DNA from: Verrucomicrobiota bacterium
GTDB taxonomy: Bacteria; Verrucomicrobiota; Verrucomicrobiia; Opitutales; Opitutaceae
Assembly (NCBI GenBank): GCA_016721945.1
Contig: JADKHC010000007.1
Coordinates: 62,001-126,000 of the forward strand
Reading direction: 5' to 3'
Length of the DNA: 64,000 nt
Position numbers and translations under genes: made by a program. Shown here piece after piece: positions 8,635 through 16,854 of the stretch. The notes below the pieces were generated by a model, which was given only the letters and a program-made list of their open reading frames with translations, searched no databases and was not told where the DNA came from. Every line of letters starts with the position of its first letter. The first letter of the stretch is position 1.

Positions 8635-9147
8635 ATGGAACCTAAGGATCTAGTTGCATTCTCGATTAGTGGAACAGCACTCCTCGTCTCGATTCTGTCT
8701 GTTTACCTGAATCGGCGGCAGTGGCGTATCATTAACCGACCGTTCGTTGTCGTGCGCCTTATCAATCCGAAAACCGGAAATCGTGGCACCTGTTATGAAT
8801 TGCAGGTCCTGAACATCGGCTCGCGTCCCGCAGTCGGCATTCGGCTTGGCACCGATGAAGAAGTTCTTCGCCGTGCGCTAGACCCGTCTGCAAGTTTCCC
8901 TCCAGATGACATCAACACGTGTTTCAAAGATTCGACCGTTATTGGACTTCTCATTCCTGGAGAATCGGTCGTTTCTTCCTTTGGGTACAATGGCAGCGGG
9001 ACGGGGGAGCAGTCATGGATGATGGGCAGCGTACTACCTATTCGGATCTCCTATCGTGACCTCCATGGTAGCGAGTTTGTGACGAAGGGCTCAATCACCG
9101 TATCGACCAAGAATGGCTTTTCTGGATATACGTGGACCGATAAATAG
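8635..9147 (+). CDS. Hypothetical membrane-anchored protein, 170 aa
   Basis: Not recognised. One hydrophobic helix near the N-terminus (about residues 8-26, FSISGTALLVSILSVYL) is followed by RRQWR, a positive-inside stop-transfer, and a soluble beta-rich remainder (FVVVRLINPK, YELQVLNIGSRPA, LLIPGESVVSSFGYNG) that resembles an immunoglobulin-like fold. It probably sits in the inner membrane with a compact cytoplasmic domain. The gene starts at ATG 8635, 46 bp after purB. AT content is a little higher than in purB. Confidence 0.6.
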   Translation: MEPKDLVAFSISGTALLVSILSVYLNRRQWRIINRPFVVVRLINPKTGNRGTCYELQVLNIGSRPAVGIRLGTDEEVLRRALDPSASFPPDDINTCFKDSTVIGLLIPGESVVSSFGYNGSGTGEQSWMMGSVLPIRISYRDLHGSEFVTKGSITVSTKNGFSGYTWTDK

Positions 9148-9554
9148 TAGCAGCCGTATAGGGGCAGATTGTTAGTATCATAATAAACCAGTAAAATGGG
9201 ACATGAGCCTAAAAAAGACTGGTCGGAAACACTGAATTTCCAAGCCTGCGCGCGGGGGCTCTTTGCGTTCCTTGGCGGACTTGGTGTTCAACGGTTTGTT
9301 TTTCGATCCGTTTGAACACGAAGGGCGCCAAGGAACGCAAAGGTTCAGGCGGCTGTTCGGGTGCTACTTTGTTGGCCAGCTTTCTTTTTCCTGCGGAGGG
9401 GTCGAAAGAGGCGGGTCGAAAAGGTGAGCTCGATGCCTCCTTGCCGATGGCTATCGGTTCGTCGGTGTCGCGACGTATCAGCGATGGGAAACTGTTGTAA
9501 CCGACCTTCTATGCCCCAGATCGCCGTAGCCCTCGATTGAGGGCGCGGGGGCGA
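9148..9554. other. Intergenic with a long palindrome
   Basis: No supported gene. The main content is the palindrome at 9261-9342. An open frame at 9312-9500 begins inside that palindrome and has no family resemblance, so it is not called. Confidence 0.4.
9261..9342. repeat. Long palindromic repeat (CCAAGGAACGCAAAG type)
   Basis: The left arm CTTTGCGTTCCTTGGCG (9261-9277) is exactly complementary to CGCCAAGGAACGCAAAG (9326-9342). Pairing continues inward with mismatches through TTGGTGTTCAA / TTGAACACGAA, giving arms of about 34 bp around a short centre. It is probably a cruciform or hairpin-forming intergenic repeat; no transposase is attached. Confidence 0.65.
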
Positions 9555-10232
9555 TTATACTCTACTCGCTCCGCGCAGGTTGCTCTCACATTGCGGGCAT
9601 AACCCGTGCGATGCGACCGCCCCGGTGACGCTGTGGACGTATTTTTCTATGGATACCCACTGTCCATCATTTAAGCGGACTTTCTTGCAATAGCAGCAAA
9701 TGGGGTAGATCCGGCTCAGGTCCTGAAATAGGTGTTCGTGTTCATCGAGCAGGTTCTTGTCGTGGATCGTCTTGAGCGTTAGCTCAATCATCCGCGACAC
9801 CAGTTGCAGCATCCGTTTGTGAAGCTCATTGTGGTGGTTAGCCTTGTTGTCGATCATGCAGATCGTGCCAAAAACTCCGCCGTCTGGCAGAGTGATCGGC
9901 ATGCCCATATAGGAAACCATTCCGAATGCGGTGACTGCGAGGTTGTCCTTCCACTCGGCTTCCTCACGTGCATCGGGAATAAGATGAACATTGCTCGATT
10001 TGAGCGTTTTTTCGCAGAACCAGCCCGAGTTTGGAAAGATACTCGACATGCCCGACGTGTAGGGATTGCCCGCTGTGTCGCTCGAAAGGAGGACTTCGAA
10101 TGTGGATTGGTCCACTCGGGTGATGAGCCCGGCTGAAACACCGAACATTTCGGCAGTGGAGTTAATGATATTTTGCCATTCGGCCAGAACATCCTTGGTG
10201 AGCTTTTCTTTGCTCAAGCGAGTGGGGCTCAT
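9555..10232 (-). CDS. GAF-domain protein with C-terminal cysteine cluster
   Basis: A 225-aa soluble sensor-like protein. Residues about 15-160 form a GAF domain (GLITRVDQSTFEVLLSS, SGWFCEKTLKSS, YMGMPITLPDGGVFGTICM), a ligand- or redox-sensing fold. A coiled segment (about 150-172) then leads to a small domain with Cys179, Cys180 and Cys182 in ICCYCKK and Cys212 and Cys215 in CPQC. That spacing looks like a zinc- or metal-binding knuckle, of a kind often found at the end of PAS/GAF regulators (CxYCKKIR...HGICPxC). No output kinase or cyclase domain is present, so it may act through a partner. It is monocistronic by spacing. Confidence 0.8.
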   Translation of the reverse strand: MSPTRLSKEKLTKDVLAEWQNIINSTAEMFGVSAGLITRVDQSTFEVLLSSDTAGNPYTSGMSSIFPNSGWFCEKTLKSSNVHLIPDAREEAEWKDNLAVTAFGMVSYMGMPITLPDGGVFGTICMIDNKANHHNELHKRMLQLVSRMIELTLKTIHDKNLLDEHEHLFQDLSRIYPICCYCKKVRLNDGQWVSIEKYVHSVTGAVASHGLCPQCESNLRGASRV

Positions 10233-10405
10233 TCGAGTGATACTAAAGACTCGCCAGCGCAGAGAGTGAAGTGAATTCAGTCTGTGAAGTGGCGTTGCTT
10301 CCCGAGCGGCGACAAAGCGAGTCCGGTTGCTGTTAAAGCCTTATTGGGCGACAACCCCAGCTACACCGGAATTTGGTGCGCTCTAGTCGTCGGCTCTTCA
10401 GTCGC

Positions 10406-11638
10406 TCAAGCTGTCGATGGTTTTGTCTCTGTGGCGCTGTTGGAGAAGAGCTCGCGGAGCACGCTCCAGGCTTTGCGCAGACCGGCGTCTTGCACGCCAC
10501 CTTTGAGGGTGTAGATGCGCGCGACATCCTCTTCGTGAGTGCGGTAACGTGGCGGCAGCAGGAAAAAGGTGAGTTCGCCATCGCGGATGGTGGAGAAAAA
10601 TAATCCCTTGCCCACCAAAGGAGTCGTGAACGTCACGTCGGCGCGGCGTTCCGCCATGAATAACCAGGGGCGGTAGGCAAAAACGGCGGTGCCTTTTTGC
10701 GAGTCGGCGATCAGGCGGCCAAAGGTGCGAATGGGTACGCCCTTGAGTTTACCGCCGCTAAACACCCAGTTTTCAACCGGCTGAAGCTTGAAACGCTTTT
10801 TAGCGCCGGTGAAAAAATCCCAGCAAAAAATCGAGCCAAACACTGTCAGGCGGAACGACCAGCCAGCCACGAAGTAGGCAATCACGATAATGATCAGTGA
10901 TAGCGCTGCACTCACTCGTGGATCGAGGTTCGCGGTAATCGTGAGCAGGCCCAGCACGCTTGTACGCGCTGCCTTGAGCACGACATCTACGGCACCCCAA
11001 GGGCTCAGCAAAATCAAAACCGTGATCGCGTGCGACGCCATCCACACCAGGGCAAAAACGGCCAGGGTGAACGGAATACTGAGGATGTTGAGGAACCACG
11101 TGAAATCGACAGCTGCGAATTGGATTACGGCCAGGCCGCCGACGTTTTGTACGCTTTGCGATGCATCATGTGCGTTCGCGGTAAGCCAGCTGCTGACCGA
11201 GTTCATTGTAATCGGCACCACCGCACCTGCTGCCACGAGGCCGGATACTTTATTTTCGATGGTCTCCAAAACATCCGCAGGCTTTTTCAACCCTGGCGGT
11301 ACGATCGCGCCAAAGGTATCTTTGGCCGCGCACGCTGCAGCCAGCAGCAACGCCATATAGAAGAACGAAGGCTTTGCATACCATGGCAGCGATGCTTTCT
11401 GTTCAGGTGTCTTGGCCTGAAAGTAGTATTGATAAAAACCATACGCACCGGTTCCCAGCAGCGGTGAGATTGCGATACCAGTGACGGCGGTGAGCGTGCC
11501 TGTGATTTTCGAGACAGGAGAGTTGTCCTTGACGGGTGTTGCAGCCGCGGGCTCTGCCGCGAAGGTCGTCGAGGCGAAAATAACGCAAACAATCGCCAGA
11601 GATAAGAAGCGCGGGATGTACAGCATAGGATTTAGCAT
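10406..11638 (-). CDS. Hypothetical multi-spanning membrane protein, 410 aa
   Basis: Not assigned to a known family. An N-terminal signal sequence (FLSLAIVCVIFASTTFAA) ends in a likely cleavage site about residue 28. At least five hydrophobic segments follow, among them FYMALLLAAACAA, ILSIPFTLAVFALVWMA, AITVLILLSPWGAVDVVL and LSLIIIVIAYFVAGW. The last about 150 residues are soluble and basic (GAKKRFKLQPVENW, RTFGRLIADSQKGT, FLLPPRYRTHEEDVARIYTL). The start at 11638 is preferred over 11674 because it places the signal sequence at the N-terminus. No operon partner. Confidence 0.65.
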   Translation of the reverse strand: MLNPMLYIPRFLSLAIVCVIFASTTFAAEPAAATPVKDNSPVSKITGTLTAVTGIAISPLLGTGAYGFYQYYFQAKTPEQKASLPWYAKPSFFYMALLLAAACAAKDTFGAIVPPGLKKPADVLETIENKVSGLVAAGAVVPITMNSVSSWLTANAHDASQSVQNVGGLAVIQFAAVDFTWFLNILSIPFTLAVFALVWMASHAITVLILLSPWGAVDVVLKAARTSVLGLLTITANLDPRVSAALSLIIIVIAYFVAGWSFRLTVFGSIFCWDFFTGAKKRFKLQPVENWVFSGGKLKGVPIRTFGRLIADSQKGTAVFAYRPWLFMAERRADVTFTTPLVGKGLFFSTIRDGELTFFLLPPRYRTHEEDVARIYTLKGGVQDAGLRKAWSVLRELFSNSATETKPSTA

Positions 11639-11819
11639 ACAAGGTTTTCGTTTGAAGAAAAGAGGCGGCGTCACTTTTCCCGGTCACAGGCGGTGAAATG
11701 CAAATAATCCGCGCAGGCCGCTCGGCCCATTGGTTCGGCTGCGGGTGGAAGGACTGGCCCGCTCTATTCTACAATCGATGAGCTGCTCGAGGCAGCGGGG
11801 CGGAATTGATGTCTCCCGC
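11639..11819. other. Intergenic between membrane protein and repeat element
   Basis: Upstream region of the leftward membrane-protein gene. No open frame of substance and no clear promoter box. Confidence 0.3.
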
Positions 11820-11977
11820 CAAGCCGTATCCATGCGGTTGAAGCATAATCTCCAGCGAGGAGCGCAGTGCAGAAGGTGGAGCCCGATGTCCCTATCGGGC
11901 TTGAGCGAAGCCGCTCACAAAAACCAGCCCGTTAGAGACAACGGGCTCCACCCTCTACTGCATCGTCACGGTTAAGG
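11820..11977 (-). repeat. Miniature inverted-repeat element, copy A
   Basis: About 158 bp with imperfect terminal inverted repeats (AAGCCGTATCCATGC at one end, GCATCGTCACGGTTAAG at the other). Two internal hairpins are built from GGTGGAGCCCGATGTCCC and AGCCCGTTAGAGACAACGGGCT. It is oriented opposite to copies B (13028-14457) and C (32548-32703) and aligns with copy C over its whole length by eye. It does not encode a protein. Confidence 0.75.
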
Positions 11978-12127
11978 TCTTGCCGTGTAAATCCACGCCA
12001 AGGAACCATAGTCATAACCAGATATTATCGGCCATCCTCGGCATGACTTGAGGGTAATTGCGATTGCGTCAAAAAGTGCTTTTCACGCAGTACCAGTTGG
12101 GCCATTGGTTTCTTAACTACTCCTTCC

Positions 12128-12838
12128 ATGCTAAAACAATGCTTTCTTTTTTTGGCTATAGTAACTGTCGCTTGGGCGACCCCTGCGACGGTCGATTTGC
12201 AGGTGGACACACTGAAGCTTAAAAATGGCAAAATTCTTAGTCAGGTTCTGATCAAGAGCTACGATAGTTCGAGTGGGCGCGTCGTGCTCATGGTGAATAA
12301 ATCGATCACGACCACTCAGCTCGAAATGCTCCCGCCTGAGGTTATCCAGCAGATTAAGAGCCTCCTTCCACCCGAGCCTTCGCCTGAGGAGAAAGCGAAA
12401 AAGGCCGCGAACGATGCCGCCGCCGCTGCTCGCCGAGACGCTGCTCAGCGCAAGAAGGAAAACGCCGAGCGCCAAGCCGCGCGTCAGGCGGAGCAAGAAG
12501 CCAACGCCCAAGCTAGGAATGAAAGTAAAGCGGAGCAAAAAGAAGAAAGCGCGTTATGGGAGGTAAAATCGGCGGCTAAAACCAAGGCCTATGACTATTT
12601 CCGATATGAATATAACCCAGGCTCTGGTTCTGTCATCGTAACCAGTATCCGCATCCAACTTGATGAACCCGAACCAATGTCGGGCTGGACGGGGCGTTAT
12701 CGGGCACAAGGCAAGGCGTTGTTCAATTATTACGCCGGTGGTGGCGGTAGCTTCAATAATACCAGCCGTGCCTTTGAAGTTGAGGTTGAGAAACCGGCCA
12801 AAGGCAGCGCGAAAGTTGTTTCTTTCAGTTTGAAATAA
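12128..12838 (+). CDS. Secreted coiled-coil protein, 236 aa
   Basis: No family assigned. A signal peptide (MLKQCFLFLAIVTVAWA) is cleaved near residue 17. A small beta-rich part follows (DTLKLKNGKILSQVLIKSY, VMLPPEVI-like region), then a strongly charged Ala/Glu/Arg/Lys helix from about residue 80 to 145 that reads as a coiled coil. The C-terminal domain contains SVIVTSIRIQLDEPEP and a YYAGGGGS turn. It is probably periplasmic. Short-repeat DNA lies on both sides. Confidence 0.65.
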   Translation: MLKQCFLFLAIVTVAWATPATVDLQVDTLKLKNGKILSQVLIKSYDSSSGRVVLMVNKSITTTQLEMLPPEVIQQIKSLLPPEPSPEEKAKKAANDAAAAARRDAAQRKKENAERQAARQAEQEANAQARNESKAEQKEESALWEVKSAAKTKAYDYFRYEYNPGSGSVIVTSIRIQLDEPEPMSGWTGRYRAQGKALFNYYAGGGGSFNNTSRAFEVEVEKPAKGSAKVVSFSLK

Positions 12839-12912
12839 AGATTCCGGAGTTATCGCCGGGATCTTTCTGAAAATCGTAGGTGCGGCTATTCGCCGCGATA
12901 CGCCTCTAACGA

Positions 12913-12964
12913 TGGAGGGCCGACGCCCTCGTCGGCCATGCGCGGTGAGGGCACCGCGCCTCCA
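12913..12964. repeat. Second palindromic module (GGAGGGCCGACGCC), copy 1
   Basis: Two adjoining hairpins: GGGCCGACGCCCTCGTCGGCC and GCGCGGTGAGGGCACCGCGC. An identical 50-bp unit in the opposite orientation occurs at 32706-32757. Both copies adjoin the miniature element, so the two modules travel together. Confidence 0.7.
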
Positions 12965-13070
12965 GCCAAGCCGGAGCAAGCTGCTCCGGGCGTACCGTCC
13001 TCTGATGAGGTTGGTAAGTTTGCCGAACTAAGCCGTATCCATGCAGTTGAAGGTGGAGCCCGTTGTCCCT

Positions 13071-14337
13071 TGTATGGACCGGGGACATAGGTGACAGGTG
13101 TACGGGGACATGGGTAACACCCATGGGATGCCCTGGAACACAGCCACCACCACAACGTCACGAGTTTGTCCTATTAGCCGGCCAGCCCGGCGTGAACACC
13201 CGCGAGCTGCCGCCGCTTCGCGATCAGGCGAAGACCGGCTAAGTGGCGAAGCCGCTACGCCGAAGGCGGGGTCTCTGCTCTTGCCGATCAATCCCGCAAG
13301 CCTAAAGCTCACCCGGTCGTAGCACCCCCACACTGACCGAGGAAGTGCTCGCCCTGCGCCACAAACATCCCACTTGGGGCGGCCGCAAATTGCGCCGCCG
13401 CCTTAAAGACCTCGGTCACACCAGCGTGCCCGCCGCGAGCACCTGCACCAGATCGTGCGACGCGCCGGCCTGCTCAACCCGCCGCCGTCCAGCCGCCATT
13501 CCAACGCTTTGAACGCAGCGCCCCAACGAACTTTGGCAGATGGATTCAAAGGCCACTTCGGCCTGCAAAACGGCCAGCGCTGCCACCCGCTCACCGTCCT
13601 CGACGACCACAGCCGCTTCAACATCGCTCTCCGCCCTGCTCCAACCAGACAGGCCCCACCGTGCACGCGCTTGAGCAGACCTTGCTTTATATGGCCTGCC
13701 CGAACAAATCCTTTGCGACAATGGAGCCCCTGGGGCTGCAGCGACCCAGCCGGCCATTATACCCGCCTCACCGTGGCTGCTACGCCGGGCGTACGCGTAA
13801 TCCATGGCCGCCCCGCATCCGCAAACCCAAGGCAAAGACGAACGCTTCCACCGCACCTCACCGAGGAACCGCTGCGCCAACACACCTGGCGCGACCTCAC
13901 GCACTGCGAAATCGAGTTCCCCGCTACCGACACTGTTACAACTGCGAGCGCCCCCACGACGCCCTGCAAGGCGCCACGCCAGCCCCCGCTATCGCCCCCA
14001 GCGCGCAGTCTGCCCACGACACTGCCACTGATCGAAACCCTCCGTTAGCAAATACGCACCCCACGCGAATGCGGCTTCTTCACCTTCAAAACCAAACCAG
14101 GCATGTCGGACGCGTCTCCCCATCGGACTGCGCCCAAGCGCGCAGTCCGACGGGCGGGAGGTGTACTCTGCCACACAAAATAGGCCTGATCGACCTCAAC
14201 CAGCCTCCCAACCCAAACACACCCTGCGTAGTATCTACTCAACACCGCAAAACGACATCTCAACACTCAACCAATCCATCCCATAAAGTGTTACCCATGT
14301 CTCCGTACACCCGTTACCCATCTCTCCGGCCTTTACA
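13071..14337 (+). mobile_element. IS481-type insertion sequence
   Basis: A 1267-bp element with TGTA at the left end and TACA at the right. The ends are imperfect inverted repeats of roughly 50 bp that contain GTGTACGGGGACATGGGTAA on the left and its near-complement on the right. It is flanked by perfect 6-bp duplications GTCCCT (13065-13070 and 14338-14343). The family is taken from the transposase remnants inside (one HTH segment, RHKHPTWGGRKLRRRL, and the DDE-type core). The target is the miniature repeat. Confidence 0.85.
13128..14048 (+). pseudogene. IS481-family transposase, multiply frameshifted
   Basis: Starting at ATG 13128 (MPWNTATTTT), the transposase can be followed only by changing frame several times. 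The pieces are EFVLLAGQPGVNTREL; then RRFAIRRRPAKWRSRYAEGG and SALADQSRKPK (HTH and linker); then LTEEVLALRHKHPTWGG; RRAGLLNPPPSSRH; and the catalytic part ADGFKGHFGLQNG with LDDHSRF. The end is QTQGKDERFH and RYRHCYNCERPHDALQG. At least five shifts are needed, so it is inactive as read. Because other genes in this window are broken by probable base-calling indels, some of these may be artefacts, but five or more in 920 bp suggests real decay. Confidence 0.8.
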
Positions 14338-14452
14338 GTCCCTAACGGGCTGTTCTGAGAGCGACTTCGATCAAGCCCGATGGGGACATCGGGCTCCATC
14401 TGCTGCACGTCGCTCCACGCTGGAGATAATACTTCAGCTGCATCGTTCCGAA

Positions 14453-15265
14453 CTAAGAGGTAGGACTCTTTTTGGCGCTCGGGTCGCCGGTCGGAGGTGG
14501 CGCGAGGTCGGCGTCTGCGGGCGAGCCAAGCAGTTCCGTGAAGATGGGCTTCAGGTTTTTGGCCCAGACCTCGTAACCCTTTAGCGATAGATGAAGTTTA
14601 TCGACCGTCATGCCTTCGAAGAGCTTGCCTTGAGCGTCGGCCAGCTGGTCGTTGATATTGAGAAACCGAACCGTTTTGCCGTCGGCCAACTTGGCGATCT
14701 GTTTGTTAACCTCTGCGATGGCAGCGTTGGAGTGTTCGCCGTCGTTGCGGGGGAGAATCGCCATGAGGATGATCGTGGCTTTCGGGGCCTTGGCTTTGCA
14801 GGTTTCGACGATGGCGGTTATGCCCTTGATGGTTTGGCTAGCGGCATCGGGGCTGGGGTTGTTTCCGATGTTATTCGTTCCCGCGAGGAGTACGATGACC
14901 TTGGGATTTACTCCGTCGAGTTCACCATTCGTGATGCGCCAGAGGATGTGTTGAGTGGAATCAGCGCCCCACCCGAAGTTCCCGGCATTCCATCCGTGGA
15001 AACTCTTTTTCCAGTGGGCGAGGAAGTCTGGGTAATCAGTCGCACCCCAACGCCGTGTAATGGAGTCGCCGAGGAAATATAGATCGATCCGGCCTGCGTG
15101 GGCCTTCTGCACCAGTTGTTCGTGGACTAGGTGTGAGTTAGGATCTTGTCGTGGTTCGGCAATGTCGGCTGCGGCACGACCGACTTGGACTGTGCCGAGT
15201 AGGGCGAGTGCGCAAAGCGCGGAGGCGATTCGAAGTTGGCAGGAGTTCGAGATGAATGGGGGCAT
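14453..15265 (-). CDS. SGNH/GDSL-family esterase, secreted
   Basis: A 270-aa serine hydrolase of the SGNH superfamily (acyl esterase or lipase type). A signal peptide (MPPFISNSC then IASALCALALLGTV) precedes LYFLGDSITRRW (block I, nucleophile Ser in GDS), FGWGADSTQHILWR, LLAGTNNIG (block III Asn) and DKLHLSLKGYEVWAKNL, with the Asp-His pair of block V. The order and spacing match platelet-activating-factor acetylhydrolase-like members that deacylate carbohydrates. The start at 15265 was chosen to place the signal peptide first. Its stop codon lies inside the terminal repeat of the miniature element, so the last residues may have been changed by that insertion. Confidence 0.88.
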   Translation of the reverse strand: MPPFISNSCQLRIASALCALALLGTVQVGRAAADIAEPRQDPNSHLVHEQLVQKAHAGRIDLYFLGDSITRRWGATDYPDFLAHWKKSFHGWNAGNFGWGADSTQHILWRITNGELDGVNPKVIVLLAGTNNIGNNPSPDAASQTIKGITAIVETCKAKAPKATIILMAILPRNDGEHSNAAIAEVNKQIAKLADGKTVRFLNINDQLADAQGKLFEGMTVDKLHLSLKGYEVWAKNLKPIFTELLGSPADADLAPPPTGDPSAKKSPTS

Positions 15266-15319
15266 GGTGGGAGTAATTTGCGTAGGGTGAAGATTGATCC
15301 AGTTGTGGCCTGCTGGCAA

Positions 15320-15856
15320 CTACGGCGAAAGGTTGCGCCGTCCGCGGAGAATGCGGCGGACGCGCCAGCGTTGCTCCTTGTTGACGATGTAGCCGACGCA
15401 GCGTTTGGCACCGCAGCGGCAGGGGTGCAGACGCCATTCGGCGTAGGGGAAACCGTAATCGAAGGTGAGTTCTTCGCCGGCAGCGATTTCGCGACGGGCA
15501 ACGATCCAGATGTGTCCGCGAATGTTGTCGGCGCGGCAGTTTGGCGCACAGGAATGGTTAATCAAACGGGCGATGTTGCGCGTCGAGCGGCCGTCGAGAT
15601 CGTGCTTTTTGTTGAGATCAAAAATATAAACGCAGTCGTCGCCGCCACGTTTCTGACGTTCGAGGCGTTGTTCTTCGCGCCGCTTTGCTTCGGCTTTTGT
15701 GATGCGTGCGCCGGTGTACTCGATCACGCGCGTGCCGTCGGGAATATCGCACTGTGCATAGACGCCACGGCCGTGAATCGCGGAGTCACGTGAACAGATC
15801 CAGCGTTGGGCTGCGGATTTTGAAGAGGTTTGGTTATTGCGGGAAGTGCGAGCCAT
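15320..15856 (-). CDS. SET-domain protein lysine methyltransferase homologue
   Basis: A 178-aa stand-alone SET protein, predicted to transfer a methyl group from S-adenosylmethionine to lysine. Recognisable pieces are IHGRGVYA (N-terminal SET strand), VIEYTGARIT, the cofactor-binding and pseudo-knot motif NIARLINHSCAPNC, and GEELTFDYGF with the catalytic Tyr. A post-SET cysteine cluster follows (PCRCGAKRCVGYI), completing zinc binding with the Cys of NHSC. The length is that of a minimal SET plus post-SET unit. It is cytoplasmic, with the substrate unknown (ribosomal or DNA-binding proteins are possible). It lies 54 bp upstream of the SGNH gene on the same strand and may be co-transcribed with it. 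Confidence 0.9.
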   Translation of the reverse strand: MARTSRNNQTSSKSAAQRWICSRDSAIHGRGVYAQCDIPDGTRVIEYTGARITKAEAKRREEQRLERQKRGGDDCVYIFDLNKKHDLDGRSTRNIARLINHSCAPNCRADNIRGHIWIVARREIAAGEELTFDYGFPYAEWRLHPCRCGAKRCVGYIVNKEQRWRVRRILRGRRNLSP

Positions 15857-15972
15857 GGAGTGTGCGGGGTGGAAACCATAGGGCGGCGCAGCCGCAAAAC
15901 AAGCACGGGCAGGTTATCGTTAAGTGTGTCCGCAGTATTGCGCCGGGCGAAAGGAGTGTTTGATTTGGGCGG

Positions 15973-16854
15973 ATGCAACCTGCGCTTCTCGTACTCGCTG
16001 CCGGCATGGGCTCCCGCTACGGCGGTCTCAAACAGATCGACCCGGTCGGTCCGTCGGGTGAGACGATTCTCGACTACTCGGTCTTCGATGCACTGCGGGC
16101 CGGTTTTGGCCGCGTGGTTTTCGTGATTCGGCGAGATTTCGAGGCGATGTTTCGTGAAAAAATCGGCGCGAAATACGCCGGTCGCATTGCGGTCGATTAT
16201 GTTTTTCAGTCGGTCGATGCTTTGCCGTCGGGTTTTGCCGTGCCGACTGGCCGTGAAAAACCCTGGGGCACGGGCCACGCGACGTGGTGCGCGCGCGAGG
16301 CGTTGCGCGAGCCGTTCGCGGTCATCAATGCCGACGATTTCTACGGCGCGGATTCGTTTCGGCAGCTCGCGGGATTTTTGACGAAGGCAACTGGTTCGTC
16401 TGCGGCGATGGTGGGTTTTCATCTGGCCAATACCCTTTCCGAAAACGGCGCGGTGTCGCGCGGAGTGTGTCAGGTCGCGGTTGACGGTGCGTTGCTCGGC
16501 GTGACGGAGCATACGGGAATTTTGCCGACGGAAGTTGGTTCAGGAAAGAAATTCGCGGGTGAGACGATTGTCTCGATGAACTGCTGGGGATTCACCCCGG
16601 AGATTTTTCCGCGGCTCGACGAACGGTTTCGCGCGTTTCTTGCGAGCGCGATGGTGGAGCTGCCGCTGAAGGCTGAGTTTTATCTGCCGGGATCGGTTTC
16701 GGATTTGATTGCGCGTAAGGAAGCCGCGGTGCGCGTGCTGCCGACGACGAGCAGCTGGTTCGGCGTGACGTATCGTGAAGACAAGCCGCGTGTCGTGGCG
16801 GCGTTAACCGAGCTTGTGCAAACGGGCCAATATCCGCAAAAACTCTGGTCGTGA
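15973..16854 (+). CDS. Sugar-phosphate nucleotidyltransferase-like protein
   Basis: A 293-aa NTP-transferase-fold protein. It opens with LVLAAGMGSRYGGLKQIDP (about residues 6-24), the nucleotide-binding signature of GT-A type nucleotidyltransferases, and carries the metal-binding INADDFYG near residue 118. The central part has KPWGTGHATWCAREAL, typical of UDP- or CDP-sugar pyrophosphorylases. It overlaps the following deacetylase gene by 4 bp (stop TGA inside GTGA), so the two are translationally coupled and probably act on the same sugar or lipid. The exact sugar is not predictable. Confidence 0.82.
   Translation: MQPALLVLAAGMGSRYGGLKQIDPVGPSGETILDYSVFDALRAGFGRVVFVIRRDFEAMFREKIGAKYAGRIAVDYVFQSVDALPSGFAVPTGREKPWGTGHATWCAREALREPFAVINADDFYGADSFRQLAGFLTKATGSSAAMVGFHLANTLSENGAVSRGVCQVAVDGALLGVTEHTGILPTEVGSGKKFAGETIVSMNCWGFTPEIFPRLDERFRAFLASAMVELPLKAEFYLPGSVSDLIARKEAAVRVLPTTSSWFGVTYREDKPRVVAALTELVQTGQYPQKLWS

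Larger units (their letters stand above)
13028..14457 (+). repeat. Miniature inverted-repeat element, copy B, split by an IS
   Basis: Left piece 13028-13070 and right piece 14338-14457. Removing the IS and one target duplication gives a complete copy: CTAAGCCGTATCCATGCAG terminus, the GGAGCCCGTTGTCCCTAACGGGCT hairpin region, the AGCCCGATGGGGACATCGGGCT hairpin, and the CTGCATCGTTCCGAACTAAG terminus. The last bases also supply the stop codon of the leftward SGNH hydrolase gene. Confidence 0.75.

Noticed and set aside
9312..9500. 62-aa open frame
   Set aside because: It begins inside a palindrome and has a random-looking product.
13661..14584. 307-aa plus frame spanning the IS right end, the MITE and the hydrolase 3' region
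   Set aside because: It is a chance join of transposase remnants and repeat DNA in one frame.
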